From Periplaneta americana (taxonomy: Eukaryota; Arthropoda; Insecta; Blattodea; Blattidae), in contig NC_091119.1 in assembly GCF_040183065.1 (NCBI RefSeq), forward strand, positions 186,379,543 to 186,443,542: a DNA stretch of 64,000 bases, in the 5' to 3' direction. Positions 12,663 to 23,142 of the stretch are shown here, one piece after another. Position numbers and translations under genes: made by a program. The notes beneath the pieces are model-generated. The model made no database searches and was not told the origin of the DNA. It saw nothing but the letters and a program-made list of their open reading frames with translations. Each line of letters opens with the position of its first letter. Within the stretch, counting starts at the first letter, position 1.

Positions 12663-12687
12663 TAATATCGACTTTTCATATCGTTAT

Positions 12688-12944
12688 TTTTTACTTGGTT
12701 ATTTAACGACACTGTATCAACTACGAGTTATTTAGCGTCGATGGGATTGGTGAAAGCGAGATGATATTTAGCGAGATGAGGCCGAGGATTCGCTATAGAT
12801 TACATAACATTTGTCTTATGGTTGGGGAAAACCTGGGAAAAAACTCAATCATCTAATCAGCCCAAGCAGGAATCGAACCCACGTCCAAACGCAACTCCGG
12901 ATCGGCAGGAAAGCGTCTTAGCCGACTGAGCTACGCCGATGGCT
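12688..12944 (-). mobile_element. tRNA-headed SINE with taaataacc-type 3' tail
   Basis: On the - strand the head reads ggcgtagctcagtcggctaa, with B box gggttcgattcc at about 12870. The body has ggttttccc-type sequence. The 3' end is gttgatacagtgtcgttaaa, shared with the SINEs at 34320, 37381 and 50428. Copy B of the TTAA element lacks it, so it is a later insertion. The target duplication is not clear. Confidence 0.85.
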
Positions 12945-13059
12945 ACATACATATCGATATGCACAGCCGTTTCTGTTCTCGGTTTATTGTGAATCAAAAA
13001 TTTTCACGTTCACGTCTTTCGCTTCCTGTTCTCGTTCCGGGGTTATTGTGGACCAGCCT

Positions 13060-13470
13060 TTAATCTTGACCTATTTTATTAAGAAATGCAGACACATACA
13101 TAGTCTGAGGTAGTACAGTAGTTTCGAATTAAGTAAAGGTTACGAATCCCGTGTTTCAAGAAAGCAAGCCACGAACCTTCTTCTATTTAAAATTGTTAAT
13201 ATTTTTATGATAGTTACCTATGCGAAACCAGTTTTTTTTGCAGAATACGTGAATTAGTTAAAACAAAAAAAAATTTAATTTTTATCATTTATTTCTGTTA
13301 TAAGCAGGGGTGTATTTCAGGCCTGGTGGGCCCTGGACTCGCCAGGGTTTCGAGACGGACGGCACCAGAACACTTTCATAATTTTCATATTTTTGTCAAA
13401 ATTTTCGTTTATACAATATGCTGCAAAGCAAACGACACTGAAATTCTATTTAATTCCGTTGGTACAGTAA
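13060..13470. other. Spacer between two inverted TTAA elements
   Basis: About 400 bp of AT-rich sequence containing a GC-rich patch at 13320-13370. No gene or repeat recognised. Confidence 0.4.
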
Positions 13471-14362
13471 AGGCTGGTTCACAATAAACCTTGAACGAGA
13501 ACCAGAATGAAAACGAGAAGCAGAGGACGTGAATATGAAAAATTTTTGATTCAGAATAAACCGAGAACGTAGACGACTATGCATATCGATATGCATGTCA
13601 ATAACGATATGTAAAGTCGATATTACGCATTGTGATGTTATTTGTGTATAATTAACCAATGGCGTTCTCTCATGAGTACAAGGCAGCCAACATAAACATA
13701 GGTTAACCAACTTCGAAATTTCAACTGAAACATTTTATTAGGTACTGTACTATAAATATGCCCATGCATCTTTATTATCACAATCTATTTTAAGTCTACC
13801 ATAACGTAAAATAATTAGAGGAGAAACATTTGTAATAGAACAAAAATGAACACAACAGTAGTTATTGAATTGAAGCATGAATATGTAGTGTGTAATACAA
13901 CCAATACAGTAATAAAATATGATTCACTTACGATCGGTGTTCAAAGATGCAGCTATTGAAAGCCACGTATTCTCTTTCATTTTCTCATTTTTAAACGAGG
14001 CGCGCCGCTTATCGTAAACGTGAGGATTTTCTCAACACTCAATATTAGAATCTCATCAAATAAAACTTGTTCCATGATACATAGCACAGAACAAAATAAT
14101 GTATAGGTTATGTCACGGTCTTCTTGCTACAAAATATACGACGACAAAATAGCTTTTAGATGGCAATAGAATGAATCTAGTGGGCTGTGATCGGAAACGT
14201 GAACGCCAAAGTTGAAACTTGGCCAACTCTCCGTTCCCGATCCCGGGCTCCGGCAAGCTTTTCGTTAATTGTGAATGCTCACATTTAAATGTACACATTT
14301 CAACAATTTTACCGTTTTCGTTTTCGTTCCGATTCTCGTTTCCGGTTTATTGTGATCTAGCC
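13471..14362 (-). mobile_element. TTAA-flanked transposon copy B (uninterrupted)
   Basis: This is the inverted counterpart of copy A without its inserts. It starts aggctggttcacaataaacc and ends in ttattgtgatctagcc followed by TTAA. The left flank is GTAA, one change from TTAA. It contains repeated cgagaacg-type subterminal motifs on both sides and no ORF of note. It is useful as the pre-insertion reference for the three inserts in copy A. Confidence 0.8.
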
Positions 14363-14416
14363 TTAAGAGTTCAAAATGTGTACCGTTATGTGCCACACAT
14401 TTTTCTTGACTTTTCC

Positions 14417-14449
<33 letters not shown>

Positions 14450-14450
14450 A

Positions 14451-14496
<46 letters not shown>
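14417..14496. repeat. GAT then AAT microsatellite
   Basis: A tgatga run of about 30 bp passes into an aat run of about 48 bp. Reading frames of Asp, Ile or Tyr through it are artefacts. Confidence 0.95.
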
Positions 14497-14497
<1 letters not shown>

Positions 14498-15316
14498 GTT
14501 TATTTTACTGAATATGTTGATGAACAAAGGTTGCTGTAAGGTCACAAAAATGACGTTATCTTCTCGTTTAATTCGGGAATATTTATAGGTGGATCATCTG
14601 TATTTTCGTCTGACTTTCCATAAGTAATCCTGCGGAAATGATGACGATGACGACGACAACGAAAAAAGCTACTACCGATACTGCCGAAATCTCAGAGCCA
14701 GGGAAATTTTTTGTTTAGAAATGCATCACTGATTATAAGTAGCCTACCCAAACAAAATATGACATGAAATACAGTTAATTAATTTCAGGTTGTCTACCGG
14801 TAACAAAAGTAACGTAAATGACCAGAAAGTAACTAATTTAAGCAATTGGTAACGAAACTTTCCAAACTTTCCCCAGTTCAACTGGAGACGGCAATACTTG
14901 ACATCACAGCATTCATCTATTATAGATTTAAGGAGGGAGATACACCTTTGACGTGCAAAAATTTAGTGAAATTAATTTTTTATATCTCATCTACTATAAA
15001 AGCTAAATGAACAAAACATTCCTTGCTTAATGTACATACATTACACTTTATAAGACACTATTCAGAATATTAAAATAGCTAATAATTATCTGTAAAAATA
15101 ATATTAAATATGTATATTTTTTACAACAGTAAAGTATTTAAATAATAAAATCTACAATTAATTACATATCTGCATGATTCTTTTACAGATATATTCTAAA
15201 GACCTTCATGAGCTACATAGTCTAGGATCTTTTACGTATTCCTTCAGGTAATATTTCTTTTCTTCTTAATCAAAAATTGTAGAAAATTTAATATTGAAGG
15301 TAACGATTAAGAAAAA
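14497..15316. other. No feature seen
   Basis: AT-rich sequence with no recognised gene or repeat. Confidence 0.45.
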
Positions 15317-15420
15317 GGGCAAAGCCCGACAAGCCTATTGCTGGCCTCACGCTCACATTCCTCTGAGGTAAACGATCATCCAACCAGAATGTAGGTATCG
15401 TGTGACCAGTACAATGACCT
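15317..15420 (-). mobile_element. SINE body fragment related to 12246-12651
   Basis: The - strand reads cacacgatacctacattctg and continues in parallel with the SINE body at about 12470-12580, with many substitutions. A B-box-like gagtcgaacc at about 15488 may be a remnant of a tRNA-like head. Confidence 0.65.
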
Positions 15421-16183
15421 CCTCCGTCATCTCTCCTATCCACATCACATCTCCTAGATTTGTCTTATAATATTACTGCAGGAGAAAGAGTCGAACCGCA
15501 GTAATTTTTCGATTAAACAAAAACGTTAAACCTAGCCAAACAATATGGGCTTAAAACACACAAAAAATCAGTTCATCATCTAAAAATTGACTTCGAACTT
15601 GGTAATACTCCAAGTACTAAGGTAATGGTGATGACGGCGGGACATTTTTCGTAGCTAACGGTGCCATATTTATGACTTCGAATGCTTCATAAATCACCAT
15701 GGCGATACGCTATGCAGTGCTGCATATTGCAGGCGAAACAACATGTAGTTGGCGCAGGCGGGAGAGATACTTTAACGTTGGACATGTTCCAATATTACTT
15801 AGTACATAGTTTGCTGTGCATGCAGTGTGGCTGGAGCCCGTAATTTCATAGAAAACTATGACAATTTGTAATCGGAATTACTTGTGAACATAAACCCTAC
15901 ACACATTTCCTTATATCTAATATTCTACATTATATTTCTTGTAGTTATTACATTAATATTGTGCCGACCTTGGTATGCTTTCCGGAAGCGGTTGCAAATT
16001 GCGTTTAAAACCAGACTTCGCCAGAAGACTTAAACACGAAGTTGAGACATTTTCCTGTAGTGCAATCTCATACACACTGTTTATTACCCGACAAAGGCGA
16101 GCAGAATCCTGAACATTATGTCGCTACCCGCACTGTTTACATTGGCAACTGAACTTGAAATAGTGTAGGGCAATTAGAAATTA
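15421..16183. other. No feature seen
   Basis: Mixed-composition sequence upstream of a hAT element. No gene or known repeat recognised. Confidence 0.4.
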
Positions 16184-17338
16184 TTCATCAGTAGACTTCG
16201 TTGAATTGCCACGCGCACCATGCAATCAGGTTGCCGATGTACGGTAGTATAGAGGAGGTGGGCGACCTCCCGGTCTCGTAGTATAAGCAGTTCATGTTAA
16301 GAGATGTGACCGGTCCAAATAGATAGAGCAGCTACAGCTAATGTATACCTATGTAAGCACTTGTTTTTGCATTATTGTGGTTGGAATAGTCAAAGCATAA
16401 CATTTGTTCAGTGTAGACAAGAATTCAATCAAACATGCTACAATGAGTGTGGTGCTGTTCCAAACAATTGTCCCTGGAATACCCTTACCCCCGCAGCCAG
16501 TCTTGACCCGTTTGGGAACGTGGTTGGATGCTGTTAATTATTATGCAGAACATTACGGCAAAATAATGGAGGTAATTGAAGCATTGGATAGCACAGACAG
16601 TTCCGCTGTTGCAGCTGTAAAATCATTGCCTTCTTAACAGTTATTGGAAGATATTCTGTTCATTGATTCTGATTTTAAAATCGTGTTCAAAACATCACCC
16701 GTTAGAATCGTCTAAACTACAAATCTCAGAAGCCCTTAATATAGTGGATAAAGTATTACAAACCTCTATCCAAAATAACAAATTCACTAATTTCAGAAGA
16801 AGTGAAATGTAAGTTGAGAAACATTATTGCTAAAAATTCTGCCTATTCACAACTTCGTATTGTAAATGATGTGCTATCAGGTCACGACAAGACGGCTGAA
16901 GTTGGTGTGCTAAAAAGTAATGACTTCCCGTTCTTCAAATATGCACCTACTACATCGCATGATGTTCAACGTACATTTTTCCGATATAAAAACTGTTTAA
17001 GTGACCATCGGAGGAGGTTCACTTTGCAGTAGTTAAAATGTACGTAACTCTTCACTGCAATGCACATATTCAAGGATGATGTATCTCACATTTAAGAGTT
17101 AATATATCTCACTACAAAATAATTCTGTATTTACATGTTTAAACATTTCCTATTCAAAGATCATTCATTATATTTCTTGAATGCAGGATACAGGTTTTAT
17201 TGTAACAGTAGTATACTGCTCAGTGTTTACATCAGTGGCATACTCCATCCGTTGCACGCCCCCTTCTCATACAATCTATACCGCATGCGCAGTAAACCTT
17301 ACGATTCTCGTGGCAATTCCACGAAGTCTATTCATCAG
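16184..17338 (+). mobile_element. hAT transposon with perfect 8-bp target duplication
   Basis: The element is 16192-17330. The flanks ttcatcag at 16184-16191 and 17331-17338 are identical, the 8-bp duplication expected of hAT elements. The inverted ends start TAGACTTCGTTGAATTGCCA on the left, with one mismatch on the right. At 1.14 kb it is an internally deleted, non-autonomous copy carrying a broken transposase (16404-17032). Confidence 0.92.
16404..17032 (+). pseudogene. hAT transposase fragment (CGGBP1-like family), middle and C-terminal parts
   Basis: The first part encodes LPPQPVLTRLGTWLDAVNYY, a conserved stretch before the C-terminal domain of a hAT-derived family that I associate with CGGBP1-like proteins. 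A stop at 16635-16637 and frameshifts follow. The frame at 16802-17032 then gives FPFFKYAPTTSHDVQRTFFR and YKNCLSDHRRRFT, the dimerisation region that closes these proteins. The N-terminal zinc finger half is missing. It lies inside a hAT element with intact ends. Family naming is from memory; hAT membership is well supported by the 8-bp duplication. Confidence 0.8.
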
Positions 17339-17521
17339 TAAAGGGCGGAAAGTAGTGCGTTACGTCTTAAGTTCAGTATCAACGGACTATACTGTCATTC
17401 ACTCACATAAACAGCGGCAAGAGAGTACAGTCTGGTAATGAGAACCTCAACACTCCCTACAATCGGTCTATAAATACTGGAATGAAGTTGTAATATAGTT
17501 ATTATGATTTAAAAACTTACC

Positions 17522-18068
17522 TCAAATGTTACCTGCCACCGCCTGATGATTAAAGAATGAATTATACTGAACCACAATATACATCCGTAAATTATCGAAA
17601 GAGAAAGTTCGACGTCTCTCACTCAAACAGTTTTTCAACATCAAAAAGGTACTTTCCGTGTCACAAGGTGTTAGAGGCGGAAATGAAAAAAGCGGTGTAG
17701 TATCGTCGTTTTTCCCTGCACTCAAAATGTTACACATAAATGTATAACCGGTATTTTTTTGCACAATTCGTGGAATTTTTCACCTTTTCACCTATAAAAT
17801 GTGGATTATCAAGTTTTTTGAACGGAATATTTGCAGAAATCATCATATTACATAAATCCACATTAAATTCAGACTGTTTATGTTTTTCATTATTTGCTGT
17901 CGAAGATCTTTGTACGTTTTCGGTATGTTTCTTGCTGTTATAATGCCGCTCTATGTAATATTTCCTACGTATTTTATTTTCACATTTGCGCACGGCACAG
18001 AAAATATTTTCCGCTTGCGGGATCAAAAACTCTCTTCCGTATTTATTTTTTAGACTATTTAATTGCAA
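17522..18068 (-). pseudogene. CGGBP1-like hAT transposase, N-terminus joined to C-terminus
   Basis: Reading the - strand, 18068-17735 encodes an N-terminal zinc-finger-like segment (FCAVRKCENKIRRKYYIERH, then YNSKKH), followed by FNVDLCNMMISANIPFKKLD, which matches the known layout of CGGBP1-like proteins. A frameshift near an A run at about 17750 leads into 17730-17522, which holds the C-terminal FSFPPLTPCDTESTF and KNCLSERRRTFSFDN. The middle of the protein is absent, so this is an internally deleted copy. It faces the related fragment at 16404-17032. I found no terminal repeats for it. Confidence 0.75.
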
Positions 18069-18397
18069 ATCCTTCGACTTAGGTATTTTAAATCACTTTT
18101 ACACAACACTAGCACCTGTACAAAGGCAATAAGCAATATTGTGAACACCTGGCTTTCTTTCCGATACTACTAGAAGTTGACACTGAAGATCATTTGTTGT
18201 TGGTTTCTACTTGTACTGCCGCCATCTCGTAGTGCATTTATGTTATCACGCATGTACCTGTGTCGTCATCCATACTTTAGACCAGCCGTGGCGAAAATGC
18301 GACTCACGAGCACATTGTGGCTCGCAGTGCTTTTCTCTCGCTTCCTACCTACAACCCCCACCCTCATACTCACTGGAGTCAAACTCCGTTCCTTTTG

Positions 18398-19080
18398 TAA
18401 AGGGTGCGTCAGAAAGAACGGATGGATTTCAAACTATCGATACGCAACGAGGAGAGAGATATAGTGAGGGGGACCACGACTGTTGGGCCAGCCATAGAAT
18501 GCAGTTTCAGTTGAGAATATAGTGTTGGTCTGGTGTACAACGTGCTTTCATCGTAGAGACATTTTTGAAAAATGAAGAGTCTGTGATCGCCACTCAGGAC
18601 TCATTTCGACATCGGATGTCACGCTAGGATTCCAACTCGGAATACAATTTTGCGGTGGGTGGCTTCATTTCGTATCACAGGTTCAACATTAAAGAAGAAA
18701 TCACCTGGACGAAATTCTATTGCACTGAGATTGTCCGAGGCTACGGTAAGATCTCGCGCCTTGCGACTTCTTTCTTTGGGACCATTTGAAGGCGTAAGTT
18801 TGTAAACATCGATCACATACACTGGACGAACTTGAAGACAGCGATTCGCGAAGAAATCGTGGCAATTGCACCAGCTATGACTGTGAAAGTGATGGCGAAC
18901 ATCAGAAAACGCCTCGATGCCTGTATTGAAAGCCAAGGACATCATATGGATAATATTGTTTTCCATAAATAAACTGCATGTATTGGTGAATATGTTGATA
19001 ACAATAAATTTTTGATTTGATGAATCTTTACAATTTTCTTGCCATGTGAAATCCATCCGTTCTTTCTGACGCACCCTGTA
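18398..19080 (+). mobile_element. Tc1/mariner-like element nested in the hAT element
   Basis: The element is 18400-19078, flanked by TA on both sides. The terminal inverted repeats of about 30 bp begin AGGGTGCGTCAGAAAGAACG and differ mainly at the first base. At 679 bp it is about half the size of a full mariner. It contains both ends of a transposase reading frame with the centre deleted. Confidence 0.93.
18541..18973 (+). pseudogene. Deleted mariner-like transposase
   Basis: After frameshifts, the + strand shows RAFIVETFLKNEESVIAT, then WVASFRITGSTLKKKSPGR. This is the N-terminal helix-turn-helix layout of mariner-related transposases. The frame then jumps to a C-terminal end with LKTAIREEIVAIAP and MANIRKRLDACIESQGHHMD before a stop at about 18973. 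The catalytic DDE core is absent. A 180-aa frame on the opposite strand is a shadow of this sequence. Confidence 0.8.
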
Positions 19081-19316
19081 TTTGTCTCGGACCTGCGAGT
19101 GGCGTATCGTCGCAATATCTCTCTCGAAACCATGTACCTCTATAAAAAACGAAAGTTTCAAGTAGGATGGGAGGATGCATTCTTTTGCTTACAATATGAT
19201 GAAATATTAAATGTATGATTTGTTCACAAATATTACTAGGAAAACGGTTGTATAACATAAAACGGTATTATAAGTTGCTACATGTTACTGATGAAACATT
19301 AAAAGGTTAAGTGTTG

Positions 19317-19317
<1 letters not shown>

Positions 19318-19368
<51 letters not shown>

Positions 19369-19383
19369 CATCATCATTATCAT
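19318..19383. repeat. ATT/ATC microsatellite inside the hAT element
   Basis: A (TTA)n run of about 55 bp ends in a few TCA units. It lies between the nested mariner-like element and the hAT coding remnant. Confidence 0.95.
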
Positions 19384-19471
19384 CTCTGTACGTCGATTCT
19401 TTTACAGCAGATGCACGAATAATGCGGTTAGATTTTCAATTTAAACTCACAGATTTACAATGTGACGTTAA

Positions 19472-19750
19472 ATGAAAGCTAGATGTAAGGACTTGACAGA
19501 TATTGAACTTTTCAAATCTTTGAAAAAAATAAATAAATATTTGAAGCTTCGTTCTTTCGCTTGCTCTGTTGAAGCCATGTTCGCTGTAACTTACGATTGT
19601 GAAAAATTATTTTCAACAATGAAAATAGTAAAAATCAAATTTAGATCACGACTGACAGACAAATACCTTCGTGATCAACTACGATTGGCAGTAAGTGACA
19701 TAATTCCTGATTTTGAAACTTTGTCGCAGAGACATTCTGAAGACAGTTAA
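19472..19750 (+). pseudogene. hAT transposase C-terminal dimerisation domain
   Basis: The frame encodes FAVTYDCEKLFSTMKIVKIK, followed by FRSRLTDKYLRDQLRLAVSD and a terminal IIPDFETLSQ. This is the C-terminal hAT dimerisation region as seen in GTF2IRD2- and ZMYM-like proteins. It ends in a natural TAA 165 bp before the right end of the hAT element. Everything N-terminal is missing, so it is a remnant. The frame is open over 92 codons. Confidence 0.85.
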
Positions 19751-20039
19751 TTTTAGGTTGTGATAATGTGTCCTATGTTTTCTTGTTCATTTCTTTCTTC
19801 GTTACACGTCCTAAACATTAACTTCCCCTTCGGTTGTCCGCCTCCGTCCATACTTGCTATTCACGTTACAGCTTACACAGTGGCTCGGCGCACCATGGCC
19901 TTTTCGCCACGGCTGCTTTAGACCAAACTAACCTGTATCGCGTGGTAACGCACATTTTACCGCCCTCTATTCATTAGGTTTTAAGAGGCTGCATAAAGAA
20001 AAATATAACACTTAAAATAATGTATGATACATCAAAATA

Positions 20040-20600
20040 AACAGAAACTGTCAAAGTTCCGGACACATCTTCACACGTGTTCGATGTGGCTTACTATCGT
20101 TACACGGTACACATCGATACGATATTGAAATTCGTTCTAGTAATGACCGTAAATGCATCTGTAATGCGATCCTTGAGCTCAATCAAAATTGTTGGTAGCG
20201 GTGGCATGTACACTATGTCTTTTACAGACCCCCAGAGAAAAAAATGACATAGTTAAGTCGGGGGATCTAGGAGGCCACTGTAACAACGCTAAGTCATCTT
20301 CAGCGCATCGCCCAATCCAACGACGAGGGAGTTCTGTGTTCAGGTAGCGACGCATTTGAATGTGCCAATGGGGCGCGGTAGTTGATTTCTGAGGGCTGCG
20401 AATGAAACTAGCCCTCACTTGCTCCACTGTTTCATTAGTAGGCTTCGGTCCTGGGCACAGAAACGCATGAAGTTCAGAACGCACGTACGACAGTGTTCTG
20501 AGTGGAGTGGGAGATGGAGCCCGTCGCTACTTCGTGTCTCAACATGTAAACAGTCCGTCACAGTACGGCACAAAATATATTTCACCCTGTACAGATGCAG
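20040..20600 (-). pseudogene. Mariner-like transposase with fused N- and C-terminal parts
   Basis: The frame at 20484-20179 on the - strand begins with PTNETVEQVRASFIRSPQKS, the N-terminal DNA-binding region. It passes directly to RRYLNTELPRRWIGRCAEDD and WPPRSPDLT, the segment around the second catalytic aspartate of Tc1/mariner transposases. The helix-turn-helix end and first catalytic aspartate region are deleted. A likely 5' end lies near 20596 (tacagggtgaaatatat on the - strand). The other end is not recognisable, so element limits are approximate. Confidence 0.75.
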
Positions 20601-20639
20601 TATATACAGTACATTCCTAGTGTAGACAATAAATGTATA

Positions 20640-21681
20640 TAATTGAGACCCGGAATCCAAGAGGGGCCCAAGTCCATCACATCAAACTTTTGGGAAATTG
20701 AAATAGTAATATACGTTACAAGAGCGGTATGTTGACGTTTTCATGTTCGAGGAAAAGACTGAAAAAGCGAAACGTAGTTGACCTTTTTTAATTTCCGAGA
20801 ACATGAAAACAAACATACCGCTCGCGCATCGTACATTATTTTGTGCGAAAATCGTTTATTACATACCTGAAAGACGAATTTCTAATTAGTTGCAATGAAA
20901 TCTCCATGTTGGTTTCTGTTTAATGACGGCAACTTCGGAAAACCAAAATATCTTTCTTCAACATTGTTGCTATAAAATGTTTTCTGTGTTTACTATACTC
21001 CAGCTGGCCGTGATATACGTCTGTCTTTTTTTTCCCCCAGTCTATAAATGCGAACTTAAAACAAACGGTAAGGTTATGTAATGATTTATTTTTCATTTTA
21101 ATATTTTAACAATATTATTTATATAACATATTGCAGTAATATCGGCATCTGGAATCTTGTTGATTTTTTCACGGCTTCCTTAATGTTACTTGTATCAGGA
21201 ATGTAATAAGTTTCGTGGAGTAGTAGACTTTACTTAATTTTTGCAAATATTTAAAAACAATAATTAACATTGCAATTTAGGTGAAATTGCAGTGGTAAGT
21301 TTCCAATTTATAATTATTATTGTTAAACGTCTCTAAAAATAAAATGTTAAAAGCCTAAAGCAGTAAAATGAATGTCGCGCTTAAGCGGTAAGAAGAGGGA
21401 AATTGTTATGTGTGTTACGTTGGGAATACTGAATGTGGTATTTCACACTTACCGCGTATTGGTTCCGTGCGGAAAACAAGCAAATACGCACGATCTCGCA
21501 CAAAAAATGTTTGCTGTTGCTACAAAATGCCTCTGACTATTTTTTGTTTCGTAAGTACATCTCCATTACATCTTTTCATATAATAACCATGGCAACAAGC
21601 TTCTACTAATTATTTTGCATGAGAAATAAATTTTGAAAGTGATTAACTATTGGGCCCCTCTTGGATTCCGAGTGTCAATTA
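20640..21681. mobile_element. TA-flanked MITE interrupted by family X copy 3
   Basis: The element is 20642-21679, with TA at both outer flanks. Its inverted ends of 28-29 bp begin attgagacccggaatccaag and differ at two positions. The inner part is taken up by family X copy 3; without it the MITE would be about 235 bp. TA target and short size suggest a Tc1/mariner-mobilised MITE. Confidence 0.85.
20703..21504 (+). mobile_element. Unclassified repeat family X, copy 3 (fullest)
   Basis: It has the same ends as copies 1 and 2 and includes the segment at about 21045-21147 lost from copy 1. It carries the same inverted gagcggtatgtt pair near its start. It sits wholly inside the MITE at 20642-21679. 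Confidence 0.8.
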
Positions 21682-21959
21682 AAGTATTAACGTGAGTTGT
21701 AACCTTCAATCAGGTGTCCCTACCCCGAAGCCTGTTACATGTACCGCAGCCAAGCAGGAATAGGCCTACACACAACGGTAATGCACATTACGGACCCACC
21801 TGTGCTGTTGCAGTCACCCCTACACACGGGTCATGACGTCATTTATACTCATGTATTCTAAATCTCATACAGGTTACTCTGTGTTCTTAGGCCGAAGCCT
21901 GTTCAATAGAAACACTTGGCCGCCCACTGATTTTACCTTTACTCTCGGTACCATTTGCC
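21682..21959. other. No feature seen
   Basis: Short single-copy-looking spacer between two MITEs. Confidence 0.4.
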
Positions 21960-22724
21960 TTAAGGGTATACGTACGTGAACGACCACAAGTATTATCAGA
22001 ATATGCAGGCTCTAAATTTCTAAAATTTTATAAGAAAATGAACTCACAATTGGACAAAAATTACAAGGTATCATAAGATTTATCGGAACTTAAATATCTG
22101 ATTAAAGTATAAAAAAAAAGGTTACTAATAATGTTTTTGAAACTACTTTCACCAAAGTATGGAAAACAAATTTTGCAGTAACATCATTCGGCAACCATAA
22201 CATTGTTATGGTCTCTCTGACATTTTTAATATTTTTCCTGCATGTAATAAACACTTATTTCTGAAAAGTAGACTACTCTCAGACATGTAGAGTTGTTTAT
22301 TTTAATACAATTAATTTTTTATTTGTCCTATATAAAATATGTTAAAATTTACTTAATGTTTTGTGACCTAATTTTTCATTTTCAAAGAAATAGGCGTTAT
22401 TGTAGTCCACCCTTTGCATAAATTCATGTTAAATCAGTGTACAAAATTTGAGAATTCTATCTCTAATGTTTGTGGAGTTATGAAATAATATGTGTGAAAA
22501 TTTTCAAATTTCAGAAAATTTAATTTAAAGTAAAAGGTGAATTCTAAAAATATTATTAGTAACCTTATTTATACTTTTATCAGATATTTAAGTTCTAATA
22601 AGTCTTGCTGTGTTACCTTGTAATTTTTGTCCAATTATGAGTTTATTTCCTTATAAAATTTTAGAGATTTAGAGCCTGCATTTTCTGATAATATTTGTGG
22701 TCGTTCACATACATATACCCTTAC
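21960..22724. mobile_element. TTAA-flanked MITE with inverted ends of about 110 bp, copy 1
   Basis: The element is 21964-22720. The left flank is TTAA and the right TTAC. Ends begin gggtatacgtacgtgaacga, and the two ends are inverted copies over about 110 bp. The second copy at 32934-33677 matches along its length. No coding capacity; AT-rich interior. Confidence 0.88.
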
Positions 22725-23142
22725 ATTGACGATGCCATTGTAGAATGCTTTGGTGACCTGGCGATAAAGTTCTAGGGTATTGTCTCCAGAACGCACGCTG
22801 TACGGTAACAAAGGAAAATTATTTCTCATATTCCAAAATTGCGAACGCTTTCTGGTGCATTGACACAATTTTGAAAATTATGATTGTGCTGCCGTCTGTC
22901 TACGTGCGCCAGAGTTACAACAATGGAAAAGTAAACTTTCAGAGTTTTTCTTTCGATTCATGATAGCACAAACATATTGCTAGTTTTCCCAAATATTTTT
23001 CTTAAAACCTAATGAATCATTTTGTAATTGCCCTGTATAATCATGCTATGAAGGCAACTGAAGCACACGACACTATAAGCAATGCTTGCAGATTCCTCAA
23101 AATGGGGAAGACAACAATTTAATATGCTAATGACGATGATGC
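22725..23142. other. No feature seen
   Basis: AT-rich sequence before a 5'-truncated LINE. Nothing recognised. Confidence 0.4.

Larger units (their letters stand above)
11580..13059 (+). mobile_element. TTAA-flanked transposon copy A, with three later insertions
   Basis: The ends are related to ggctggttcacaataaacc and lie next to TTAA at 11576-11579 and 13060-13063. Its inner sequence matches copy B (13471-14362) in inverted orientation. Copy A is longer only because it holds a palindromic MITE (11714-11906), a SINE (12246-12651) and another SINE (about 12688-12944). Copy B shows the empty site for each. There is no coding region. The TTAA target is known for piggyBac and Kolobok elements, but the ends match no family I can name. 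Confidence 0.8.
18275..19923 (+). mobile_element. Second hAT transposon, 8-bp target duplication, host to a nested mariner-like element
   Basis: The element is 18283-19915, flanked by perfect ctttagac at 18275-18282 and 19916-19923. The inverted ends read CAGCCGTGGCGAAAA. Removing the nested 679-bp element leaves about 954 bp, so it is a deleted copy. Its only coding remnant is the transposase C-terminus at 19472-19750. Confidence 0.93.

Noticed and set aside
18619-19161. 180-codon - strand frame
   Set aside because: Opposite strand of the mariner-like transposase relic, and it runs beyond the exact end of that element.
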